Shown here: positions 54,299-61,984 of the stretch, piece after piece
Layout: each line of letters starts with the position of its first letter
Position numbering within the stretch: position 1 is the stretch's first letter
NCBI RefSeq assembly: GCF_003254705.1
Contig: NZ_QFYR01000001.1
Span: forward strand, 806,001 to 870,000
Direction of reading: 5' to 3'
Origin: Phenylobacterium deserti
GTDB taxonomy: Bacteria; Pseudomonadota; Alphaproteobacteria; Caulobacterales; Caulobacteraceae
DNA: 64,000 nucleotides
Made by a program: the position numbers and the translations under genes
The notes under the pieces: generated by a model
The model's input: the letters and a program-made list of their open reading frames with translations, nothing else
Database searches by the model: none
Told to the model about the DNA's origin: nothing

Positions 54299-55294
54299 GT
54301 GACGCCCGAGCTTCCGGCGCCCCTTCGCGCCGCCATCGACCGCGAGCTGCAGGGCGTTTCCCGCAAAGGCCTGGCCGAGCGCGCCCAGCGCACCTCGGCC
54401 GCCTATCGCGCCGGCCAGTCGTCCGCGGGCGTGATCCGCAGCGCGGAGGATGCGCTGGCTTATGCACTGGCGCGCCTGCCGGCGACCTACGCCGCTTGCC
54501 TGACCGTCTTCGCCGAGGCCGAGCGGATGGCCCCGCAGTACACGCCGCGCCGGCTGCTCGACGCCGGCTCCGGCACGGCGGCGGCGAGCTGGGCGGCCAG
54601 CGCCGTCTGGCCGTTGGAGCAGGTCACCTGGCTCGACTCCAGCCGGCCTTTCCTCGAGATGGCCGCGCGCCTTGCGAGCGAGGGACCTGGCGCCCTGAAG
54701 GGCAGCGAGCGCATTCGCGCGGACCTCACCGGGGCCGCCGACAGCTGGCCCAAGGCGGACGTCGTCTGCGCCAGCTATGCCCTGGCGGAGATCGCGGCCG
54801 AGCGGCAGGCGGCGGTGGTATCCGGACTCTGGGCGGCGTGCGAGGGGCTGCTGGTGCTGGTGGAGCCGGGCACGCCGGCCGGCTACGCGCGGATCCTGGC
54901 GGCGCGCCAGGCGCTGATCGCCCAGGGCGCGGCCCTGCTGGCGCCCTGCCCTCATTCGGCGGACTGCCCGCTGACCGGCTCGGACTGGTGCCATTTCAGC
55001 GTCCGCCTGCCCCGCAGCCGTGATCACCGCCTGGCCAAGGGCGCCGAGGTCCCGTTCGAGGACGAGCGGTTCGCCTACCTGATCGCCGCCCGCCCGGACG
55101 TCGCCGCCGGTGCCCGCAGCCCACGCGTGCTGGCCCCGCCCCGCAGTGGAAAGCCTGGCATCGACCTGAAGCTCTGCACCGACCAGGGCCTCGAGCAGCG
55201 GTTCGTCGGCAAGCGGGACAAGGCGGGCCACGGCGTGGCGCGCCGGCTCGGCTGGGGCGATGTGTGGCCGGCCAGCGGGCCCGGCGAGGACTAG
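54299..55294 (+). CDS. Rsm22/METTL17-like small ribosomal subunit methyltransferase family
   Basis: A 331-residue protein starting at GTG 54299. The Rossmann SAM motif I is RRLLDAGSGTAAASWA near residue 87. The distal CPHSADCPLTGSDWCHF (three Cys near residue 218) is the iron-sulfur/zinc cysteine signature of the Rsm22 family, whose mitochondrial members support small-subunit assembly; bacterial members are less studied. FEDERFAYLIA follows. Its stop shares a CTAG with that of the convergent LysR gene (55291-55294). Confidence 0.82.
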   Translation: MTPELPAPLRAAIDRELQGVSRKGLAERAQRTSAAYRAGQSSAGVIRSAEDALAYALARLPATYAACLTVFAEAERMAPQYTPRRLLDAGSGTAAASWAASAVWPLEQVTWLDSSRPFLEMAARLASEGPGALKGSERIRADLTGAADSWPKADVVCASYALAEIAAERQAAVVSGLWAACEGLLVLVEPGTPAGYARILAARQALIAQGAALLAPCPHSADCPLTGSDWCHFSVRLPRSRDHRLAKGAEVPFEDERFAYLIAARPDVAAGARSPRVLAPPRSGKPGIDLKLCTDQGLEQRFVGKRDKAGHGVARRLGWGDVWPASGPGED

Positions 55295-56265
55295 GCCAGC
55301 TCGCCCAGCGCCGGGGCGATGATCTCCAGAGCCGCGAGCTCCTCCGCCACCTGGCGGCGGACCAGCCGATTGTGGGCCTCACGCCTGCGGTGTTCCTGCG
55401 CCATGTGGGGCACCAAGAAGTCGATAAAGGCGCGAATGCGGGGCGTGTCCTTCAGCTCCCGCCGAGTGACGATCCAAGCCGTGGCGCGGGCCTCGGCGAT
55501 GGGCTCGGTGCAGCGGATCAGAGCGGGGTCGCTGTCGGCCAGCAGGCAGCCCAAGGGCGCGATGCCCAAGCCGGCCCGCACCGCGTGGGACAGGTTGGTC
55601 AGGCTGTTGCAGCGGTGGGCCGGGGTCTTGCCGCCGGCATGGGCGAACATCCATTCGACGCCCGGTAGGACGCCCTGCTCGGTCTCGCCGGCGATCAGGT
55701 CGTGGTGGCGCAGGTCCTCAGGCCCGGCCGGAAAGCCGTTCCGGGCGGCATAGTCCCGGCTGCAGTAGAGCGCGAATTCGTATTCGGTGAGCTTGCGCGC
55801 GATCAGGTTCGACGGCGGCAGAACCTTGCCGGCGCGGATCGCGAGATCGGCTTCGCCGCCCTCGATGTCCAGCGGCCGGTCGGACACGTCCAGATCGATC
55901 CGCACCTCGGGGTAGAGCTTCCGGAACACGCCGATCGCGGGGGTGATGGAGTTGTTGGCGATCGCCTCCGTGGCGGTGATCTTGATGCCGCCGGCGAGGC
56001 CCCGCTGGTGCGCCTGGGCGCGGGTGGCCAGAACCTCGGCCGCATGCTCCAACGTCTCGGCCTGGGGCATCAGATCGCGGCCGGCTTCGGTGATCCGGCT
56101 GCCGGACTGGCCGCGCTCGAACAGCTTCAGGCCGAGCGCCGCTTCCAGCGCCTCGATCCGACGCGCCACCGTGGTCTGGTTGACGCCCAGCGCCTTGGCG
56201 GCGGCCAGGGTCGAGCCGCCGCGCGCCACGGCGAGAAAGGCTCTCACGTCGTTCCAGTCGAACAT
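55291..56265 (-). CDS. LysR family transcriptional regulator
   Basis: A 324-residue LysR-type regulator. The N-terminal HTH is WNDVRAFLAVARGGST-x-AAAKALGVNQTTVARRIEALE (residues 3-42), then LKLFERGQ. The remaining part is the substrate-binding domain with GIKITATEAIANN, RIDLDVSDRPLDI, and a C-terminal alpha/beta fold. It resembles the subgroup that regulates neighbouring divergent genes; the M16 peptidase gene is divergent but 182 nt away, and effector and target are unknown. It shares stop-codon bases with rsm22. Confidence 0.9.
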   Translation of the reverse strand: MFDWNDVRAFLAVARGGSTLAAAKALGVNQTTVARRIEALEAALGLKLFERGQSGSRITEAGRDLMPQAETLEHAAEVLATRAQAHQRGLAGGIKITATEAIANNSITPAIGVFRKLYPEVRIDLDVSDRPLDIEGGEADLAIRAGKVLPPSNLIARKLTEYEFALYCSRDYAARNGFPAGPEDLRHHDLIAGETEQGVLPGVEWMFAHAGGKTPAHRCNSLTNLSHAVRAGLGIAPLGCLLADSDPALIRCTEPIAEARATAWIVTRRELKDTPRIRAFIDFLVPHMAQEHRRREAHNRLVRRQVAEELAALEIIAPALGELA

Positions 56266-56447
56266 CGGACCCGTCCCGTCCTGCAGCCCCGCCGCCGCCC
56301 ATGTTTAGCACAGGTTGGGCGCACGCTTTAAGAACAATGGTTGTCGAACTCGCGCATGAGCTGCAGGCGGGCGACATGACAAGGCGGTAATCCACCATCT
56401 CTTCGCGCGGTGCTAAGGAGGAGCCACAAGCTCATCGGGGAAGCCTC

Positions 56448-59282
56448 ATGCTCCGCACTGCCCGCGCCGCCGGATTGGCGCTGTTCCTGGCCACGACCGC
56501 CTTGACGGCGCCGGCCATCGCCCAGACTGCGGCCGCGTCCAGCGCCGTGCCGCCCATCGCCTTCAAGCAACGCACGCTGCCCAACGGGATGAAGGTCTTC
56601 ACTTCTCTGGACCGGGGCACGCCCAATGTGACGGTGCAGGTCTGGTACGGCGTGGGATCGAAGGACGATCCGCAAGGGCGCTCCGGCTTCGCACACCTGT
56701 TCGAACACATGATGTTCAAGGCGACCCGCAATCTGCCGTCCGAGAGCTTCGACCGGATGACGGAGGACGTGGGCGGCTTCAACAACGCCTCCACCTGGGA
56801 CGATTTCACCAACTACTACGAGGTCGTGCCGGCGAATCACCTGGAGCGGCTGCTTTGGGCCGAGGCCGAGCGCATGGGCTCGCTGGTGGTGGACGAGGCC
56901 GCCTTCAAGTCGGAGCGGGACGTGGTGAAGGAGGAGCTGCGTCAGCGCGTGCTCGCCTCGCCGTACGGCCGGCTGTTCAGCCTCTACCTGCCGCAGGCGA
57001 CCTATACGACGCACCCCTACAAGCGTCCGGGGATCGGCTCGATCGAGGAGCTGGACGCGGCCACGGTGGATGACGTGCGCGCCTTCCACGCCGCCAACTA
57101 CCGCCCGGACAACGCGGCGCTGATCGTGGTGGGCAATTTCGACGAAGCCCAGCTGAACGCCTGGGTCGACAAGTACTTCGGGCCGCTGAAGAAGCCGGCC
57201 CAGCCGATCAAGCGGGTGAGCGCCGTGGAGCCGGCTCGCGCCGCGCCGGGCGTCTTCGACGGCTATGGACCCAACGTGCCGCTGCCGGCGCTGGCTATCA
57301 CTTGGCTCGGGCCCAAGGCCGCTGATCCCGACGCCCCGGCCTTGAAGGTGCTGGACGCCATCCTGTCGGGCGGCAAGTCCTCGCGCCTCTACAACAGCCT
57401 GGTCTACGATAAGCAGATCGCGGCCGAGATCATGTCCAACGCCGACCTGCCCCAGCAGCCGGGCAGCTTCATGGTCGGCGCGATCATGGCGTCCGGCCAT
57501 AACCTGCAGGAGGGCGAAAGCGCCCTGCTGGCCGAGGTCGCCCGACTGCGCGACGCACCGCCGTCGGCCGCGGAGCTGAACGAAGCCAAGAACGAGCTGG
57601 TGGCCGGCAAGCTGCGCGGCCGCGAAACGGTGGACGGTCGGGCCTTCGCCATCGGCTATGCGCTGCAGATCAACGGCGACCCCGCCAAGGCCAACACCGA
57701 GATCTCGGACCTGCAGGCGGTCACCGCTGCCGACGTCCAGCGCGTCGCCCGCAAGTACCTGGACCCGCAGAAGCGGATGACCATCCGGTATCAGGCCGAG
57801 AGCGCCCGGCCGGCCGGCCAAGCCGCGCCGGCTGCGCCCACGCCGCCGAAGACAGTGGCGAGCTACAACGGCCCGATCGTCACCCTCGCCCCGCCTGAAC
57901 AGCGGGTCGCCCCGCCGGCCCTGGGCGCGCCGGTGCAGCCCGTGCTGCCGGCGCCTGTGGAGCGCACGCTGCCGAACGGATTGCGCGTGATCGTGGCGCG
58001 CTCGACTGACCTTCCGCTGGTCACGGCGGACCTGACGGTGAAGACCGGCGGCTGGGCCGACCCGCAAGGCCTGTCCGGGGCGGCGGCCATGACCGCGAAC
58101 ATGCTGACCGAGGGCACCAAGACGCGCTCGGCGCAGGAGATCGCCAGCCAGATCGAAGCCCTGGGCGCCAGCCTGTCTTCCGGCGCGGCCCTGGAATCCT
58201 CGTCCGTCACCCTGAACGTCATGCCGGACAAGCTGCTCCAGGCCATGGCGATCATGGCGGACGTGGCCAAGAACCCGGCCTTCAGCCCCGAAGAGCTGGA
58301 GCGTCAACGCCAGCAGTCGCTGGACGGCTTGCAGGTCGCCTACCAGCAGCCCGGCAGCCTCACGACCATGGCGGCCGCGCCGGTGAACTTCGCCGGGACG
58401 CCGTTCGGCCATGTGGCCACGGGCACGCCGGCCTCCCTGGAGAAGATCAAGCCGCAGGACCTTTCGGCCATTCACCGGACCTGGTTCCGCCCGGACAACG
58501 CCATCCTGGTGCTGACCGGCGCCATCACGCCCGAGCAGGGCTTCGCCCTCGCCCAGCAGGCGTTCGGGGACTGGAGCAAGCCCGCCGCGCCGCTCAGCCC
58601 CGCCCCGGCGATCGCGCCGAAGGCCGCGCCGCGCGCCATCGCCATCGACCTGCCGGGTACTGGACAAGCCTCGGTAACGGTGGCCAAGCCGGCCATCGCC
58701 CGCAACGATCCGGCCTACTACGAGGGCCTGGTCGCCAACACGATCCTGGGGGTCGGCTTCTCCTCGCGCCTCAATCAGGAGATCCGCATCAAGCGCGGCC
58801 TCAGCTATGGCGCCGGCTCCGGGCTGTCGGCGAACCGCACCACCGGCTCGTTCCGCGCCGTGGCGCAGACCAAGAACGAGAGCGCGCCGGAAGTGCTGGA
58901 CCTGATCCAGGCCGAGATCCGCGGGATCGCATCCCGTCCGGCGACGGCGGACGAGATGACGGCCCGCAAGTCGGTGCTAGTGGGCGACTTCGGTCGCGAC
59001 CTGGCCACCACCAGCGGCTTGGCCGACATCCTGGGCAACCTGGCGCTTTACGGCGTGCCGCTGGACGAGATCGGCGCCTACACCCGCAAGGTGGAGGCGG
59101 TGACGCCAGGTCAGGTGCAGGCTTTCGCCGCCCGAGTGATGGATCCGGCCCAGGCGAACGTCATCGTCGCCGGCGACGCCAAGGCCTTCTCCACTCAGCT
59201 TAAGTCGAAGCTGCCGAACCTGGAGGTGATCCCGGTCACCGATCTTGATCTCGACAGCCCGACGCTGCGCAAGGGGCGGTAA
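56448..59282 (+). CDS. M16 family zinc peptidase (pitrilysin type), exported
   Basis: A 944-residue two-lobed M16 peptidase with a signal peptide (MLRTARAAGLALFLATTALTAPAIA). The zinc site HLFEH (inverted HxxEH) is at residues 83-87, with the distal Glu in SERDVVKEELR. Two peptidase-like units are present: the first is catalytic, the second (from about residue 505, RTLPNGLRVIV) lacks HxxEH and is structural, as in the family. Likely degrades peptides in the periplasm. The ATG at 56448 is used; AGGAGG occurs 28 nt upstream, and a closer GGGGAA precedes the ATG. It is divergent from the LysR gene. Confidence 0.93.
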   Translation: MLRTARAAGLALFLATTALTAPAIAQTAAASSAVPPIAFKQRTLPNGMKVFTSLDRGTPNVTVQVWYGVGSKDDPQGRSGFAHLFEHMMFKATRNLPSESFDRMTEDVGGFNNASTWDDFTNYYEVVPANHLERLLWAEAERMGSLVVDEAAFKSERDVVKEELRQRVLASPYGRLFSLYLPQATYTTHPYKRPGIGSIEELDAATVDDVRAFHAANYRPDNAALIVVGNFDEAQLNAWVDKYFGPLKKPAQPIKRVSAVEPARAAPGVFDGYGPNVPLPALAITWLGPKAADPDAPALKVLDAILSGGKSSRLYNSLVYDKQIAAEIMSNADLPQQPGSFMVGAIMASGHNLQEGESALLAEVARLRDAPPSAAELNEAKNELVAGKLRGRETVDGRAFAIGYALQINGDPAKANTEISDLQAVTAADVQRVARKYLDPQKRMTIRYQAESARPAGQAAPAAPTPPKTVASYNGPIVTLAPPEQRVAPPALGAPVQPVLPAPVERTLPNGLRVIVARSTDLPLVTADLTVKTGGWADPQGLSGAAAMTANMLTEGTKTRSAQEIASQIEALGASLSSGAALESSSVTLNVMPDKLLQAMAIMADVAKNPAFSPEELERQRQQSLDGLQVAYQQPGSLTTMAAAPVNFAGTPFGHVATGTPASLEKIKPQDLSAIHRTWFRPDNAILVLTGAITPEQGFALAQQAFGDWSKPAAPLSPAPAIAPKAAPRAIAIDLPGTGQASVTVAKPAIARNDPAYYEGLVANTILGVGFSSRLNQEIRIKRGLSYGAGSGLSANRTTGSFRAVAQTKNESAPEVLDLIQAEIRGIASRPATADEMTARKSVLVGDFGRDLATTSGLADILGNLALYGVPLDEIGAYTRKVEAVTPGQVQAFAARVMDPAQANVIVAGDAKAFSTQLKSKLPNLEVIPVTDLDLDSPTLRKGR

Positions 59283-59317
59283 GGGAAAGAAGCTTCGGCC
59301 GCGGCGTTCAGCACCCC

Positions 59318-60577
59318 ATGCAGGATCGTTTCGATGTGGTGGTGATCGGCGCGGGCGCCGCCGGGATCGCGGCGCTGCGGCGCTTGCGGGCTGCGGGCGT
59401 CTCGGCGGTGGCGCTGGAGGCGCAGGGTCGGATCGGCGGGCGAGCGCACACCGTGCTCGCCCGGCCGGATCTGCCGCTGGACCTGGGCTGCGGCTGGCTA
59501 CACTCGGCTGACGTCAATCCGCTGGTGACGCCGATCGAACAGGCCGGCTTTCACATCGACCGGACGCCGCCGCACTGGGAGCGGCAGGCGGGCAACCAGG
59601 ACTTCACGCCGCAGGACCAGCAGGCGTTCGGGTCCGCTTACGAAGCCTTCGAAAACCGCCTGGAGGAGGCCGCCAGGAGCGGTCGCGACCAGCCGGCCAG
59701 CGATTTCTTCGACCCGGAGTGCCGCTGGAACGTCCTGATGGATGCGGTGTCGAGCTACTACAACGGCGCGGAGTACGATCAGGTATCGGTTCTGGACTAT
59801 GCGGCCTACGACGACACCGAGGTGAACTACCGAGTGGCGGACGGGTACGGCGCGGCCATCCGCCACTTCGCGCCGCTGGACGCCATTGTGACCGACTGCG
59901 CGGTGGAGGTCGTGCACCATGACGGACCGGAGCTGCGGCTCGAGACCACGCGCGGGACCGTGAGCTGTCGGGCGGCGATCGTGGCCGTGCCGACGCCCAC
60001 CTTGGCCGAGGGACGTCTTTCGTTCTCGCCTGGCCTCAGCGACAAGCAGGCCGCGGCCGCCGGCCTGCCGCTGGGCCTCGCCGACAAGGCCTTCCTGCTG
60101 CTTGAGGAGCCGGAGGCGCTGCCGACTGAAGAGCACATGTTTGGCCGCACCGACCGGACCGAGACCGGCAGCTATCATCTGCGGCCGTTCAAGCGCCCAT
60201 ACATCGAGGTGTTTCTAGGCGGGCGGCTGGCGCGCCACCTGGAAGGCGAGGGTCCTGGGGCGCAGGTGGGGTTTGCGGTCGAGGAGCTGGTGGGGCTGTT
60301 GGGCTCCGACTTCCGCCGCAAGCTGACGCCCGTGGGCGAGACGCACTGGGCCGGCGATCCATGGACGCTGGGCAGCTATTCGCACGCCCTCCCCGGTCAC
60401 GCCGGGGCTCGGGCGGTGCTCGCCGCGCCCGTGGAGAACCGGATTTTCTTCGCCGGCGAGGCGACAAGCCCCCACGCCTATTCCACCTGCCACGGCGCGT
60501 GGGAGACGGGGCTTCGCGCGGCGGATGAGGCGCTTGCGGCGCTTGGCGTCAGCTCGCCCGCAGCGTCCAGCGGCTGA
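59318..60577 (+). CDS. FAD-dependent amine oxidase/flavin-containing oxidoreductase
   Basis: A 419-residue flavoprotein. The FAD dinucleotide motif FDVVVIGAGAAGIAALRRL is at residues 4-22, with RIGGRAHT following (glutathione reductase/MAO family signature), and a C-terminal FAD motif EATSPHAYSTCHGAWETG near residue 384. VNYRVADGYGAAI and IVAVPTPTL are typical of monoamine oxidase-like proteins. Substrate cannot be predicted. It begins 36 nt after the M16 gene and converges with the Hsp70-like gene, overlapping its 3' end by 29 nt. Confidence 0.88.
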   Translation: MQDRFDVVVIGAGAAGIAALRRLRAAGVSAVALEAQGRIGGRAHTVLARPDLPLDLGCGWLHSADVNPLVTPIEQAGFHIDRTPPHWERQAGNQDFTPQDQQAFGSAYEAFENRLEEAARSGRDQPASDFFDPECRWNVLMDAVSSYYNGAEYDQVSVLDYAAYDDTEVNYRVADGYGAAIRHFAPLDAIVTDCAVEVVHHDGPELRLETTRGTVSCRAAIVAVPTPTLAEGRLSFSPGLSDKQAAAAGLPLGLADKAFLLLEEPEALPTEEHMFGRTDRTETGSYHLRPFKRPYIEVFLGGRLARHLEGEGPGAQVGFAVEELVGLLGSDFRRKLTPVGETHWAGDPWTLGSYSHALPGHAGARAVLAAPVENRIFFAGEATSPHAYSTCHGAWETGLRAADEALAALGVSSPAASSG

Positions 60578-61847
60578 GGTCATCCTCACGGCCCATAAGG
60601 GCGAGACCCGAGGCGATGGATTCCAGCTCCGCCCCGCTGGCGATCCGGCCAGCCGGGAAGCGGCGATGGAAGATTTCGCGCACTGCCGGCACCAGCGACG
60701 AGCCGCCGGTGAGAAACACGCGATCCACGCCTTCGAGGTTCAGTCCGGCATCGGCCAGGGCGGCGTCCACGGCGTTTTCGATCAACGCCAGCTCGGGCGC
60801 GATCCAGCCTTCGAACTCGGCTCGGGCGACATCGCGCACGATGCTGATGGAGCCCGCCTCGAAGCGGAACTCGGCGCTCTTCGCAGAGGACAAGGCCTCC
60901 TTCAGGCGTGAGACCGAACGATAGAGCAGGTAGCCGTGGTTCTCGTCGAGCATCTCGACCATGCGCTCGAACTTCTCGGGCTCGACCGCATCCTTGGCGA
61001 GTTGGCGGATCTCGCGCATCTCGCGGCTCTGGCGCATGAGGGCTAGCTGATCCCAGCGCGCGAAGGCGGAGTAGTAGCGGTTCGGCACCGGCAGCACCTT
61101 GCCGAACGAAGTGTAGCTGGAGCCCTTGCCGAGCTGCGGCGAGACCAGGTTGTCGATGATCCGGTAGTCGAAGGCGTCGCCCGCGACGCCCACGCCGGCG
61201 CGGCCCAGCGGCACGGCGCGAACCTGCCCCGCTTCCCGCTCGAAACGGATCACCGAAAAGTCGGAGGTGCCGCCGCCGAAGTCGCCCACGAGGACCGTGG
61301 CGTCGTTATCGAGCTCGCGCGCGAAGAAGAAGGCCGCCCCGACGGGCTCGAAGGCGTAGAGCACCTCTTCGAAGCCGAGCCTGCGGAACGCCTCCTCGTA
61401 GCGGCGCATGGCGAGCTCCGGGTCCGCCGAAGCGCCGACGAAGGTCACCGGTCGGCCGACGATCACCCGCTTGGGCAGGTCGGCCAGCTGCGCCCCGCCG
61501 TGCTCGCGCACCTTCAGCAGAAAGGTCGAGAGCAGGTCCTCGAAGCGGTAGCGCTTACCCAGCACCTGGGTCTCGGAGAAGCTTTCCTGGGCGGCGAAGC
61601 TCTTGAAGGACTGAATGAACCGGGTCTCGCCCGGGTCCTCCATATAGGCCTCGATGGCCCACGGTCCGGCTTCGATGGTGCGGGCCTGCGGCCGTTCGGG
61701 AGGGGCGAAGAAGCTGAGGGCCGAGCGGACCGCGAACAGCTCGCCGGCCGGCCCATCGAACCTGGCCAGCCGCGCAGGGCCGTCAGCGTCCGCAAGGGCG
61801 ATCACCGTGTTGGTGGTGCCGAAGTCGACGCCGAGGGTCAGGGTCAT
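60549..61847 (-). CDS. Hsp70 family protein (YegD-like)
   Basis: A 432-residue Hsp70-like ATPase without a conserved substrate-binding domain. The nucleotide-binding domain shows LGVDFGTTNTVIALAD (phosphate 1), VLVGDFGGGTSDFSVIRF (phosphate 2), and FLTGGSSLVPAVREIF (adenosine region). YegD-type proteins of this size lack the peptide-binding C-terminus, so the role is unknown. It starts at ATG 61847. The upstream neighbour on the same strand, malic enzyme, is separated by a repeat element. It converges with the FAD oxidase. Confidence 0.88.
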   Translation of the reverse strand: MTLTLGVDFGTTNTVIALADADGPARLARFDGPAGELFAVRSALSFFAPPERPQARTIEAGPWAIEAYMEDPGETRFIQSFKSFAAQESFSETQVLGKRYRFEDLLSTFLLKVREHGGAQLADLPKRVIVGRPVTFVGASADPELAMRRYEEAFRRLGFEEVLYAFEPVGAAFFFARELDNDATVLVGDFGGGTSDFSVIRFEREAGQVRAVPLGRAGVGVAGDAFDYRIIDNLVSPQLGKGSSYTSFGKVLPVPNRYYSAFARWDQLALMRQSREMREIRQLAKDAVEPEKFERMVEMLDENHGYLLYRSVSRLKEALSSAKSAEFRFEAGSISIVRDVARAEFEGWIAPELALIENAVDAALADAGLNLEGVDRVFLTGGSSLVPAVREIFHRRFPAGRIASGAELESIASGLALMGREDDLSRWTLRAS

Positions 61848-61870
61848 GGGACGTCCAAGCTGGTCAGCTG

Positions 61871-61979
61871 GCTCCCTGGAGAGGGAGCTCCCGCAGAGCG
61901 GGTGAGGGGGTTACAGCTCTGGCGCTGCGGAGGAAACCCCCTCCGTCCTTTCGGGACACCTCCCCCTGAAGGGGAGGAT
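61871..61979. repeat. multi-hairpin intergenic repeat (CCCTCCG/CACCTCCCC type)
   Basis: Four perfect short stems in a row fill the gap between malic enzyme and the Hsp70 gene: GCTCCCT/AGGGAGC (61871-61888), CCCGC/GCGGG (61890-61902), GTCC/GGAC (near 61943-61957), and CCTCCCC/GGGGAGG (near 61959-61978). AGGGGGTT and AACCCCCT additionally pair as an outer inverted repeat. The element resembles dispersed palindromic repeats common in Caulobacter-type genomes. It probably acts as or beside the malic enzyme terminator. Confidence 0.6.
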
Positions 61980-61984
61980 CGACG

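Noticed and set aside
56328-58667. A 779-codon minus-strand open frame across the M16 gene
   Set aside because: Antisense shadow of a protein with an intact zinc site; Arg/Gly/His-rich translation lacks any family motif.
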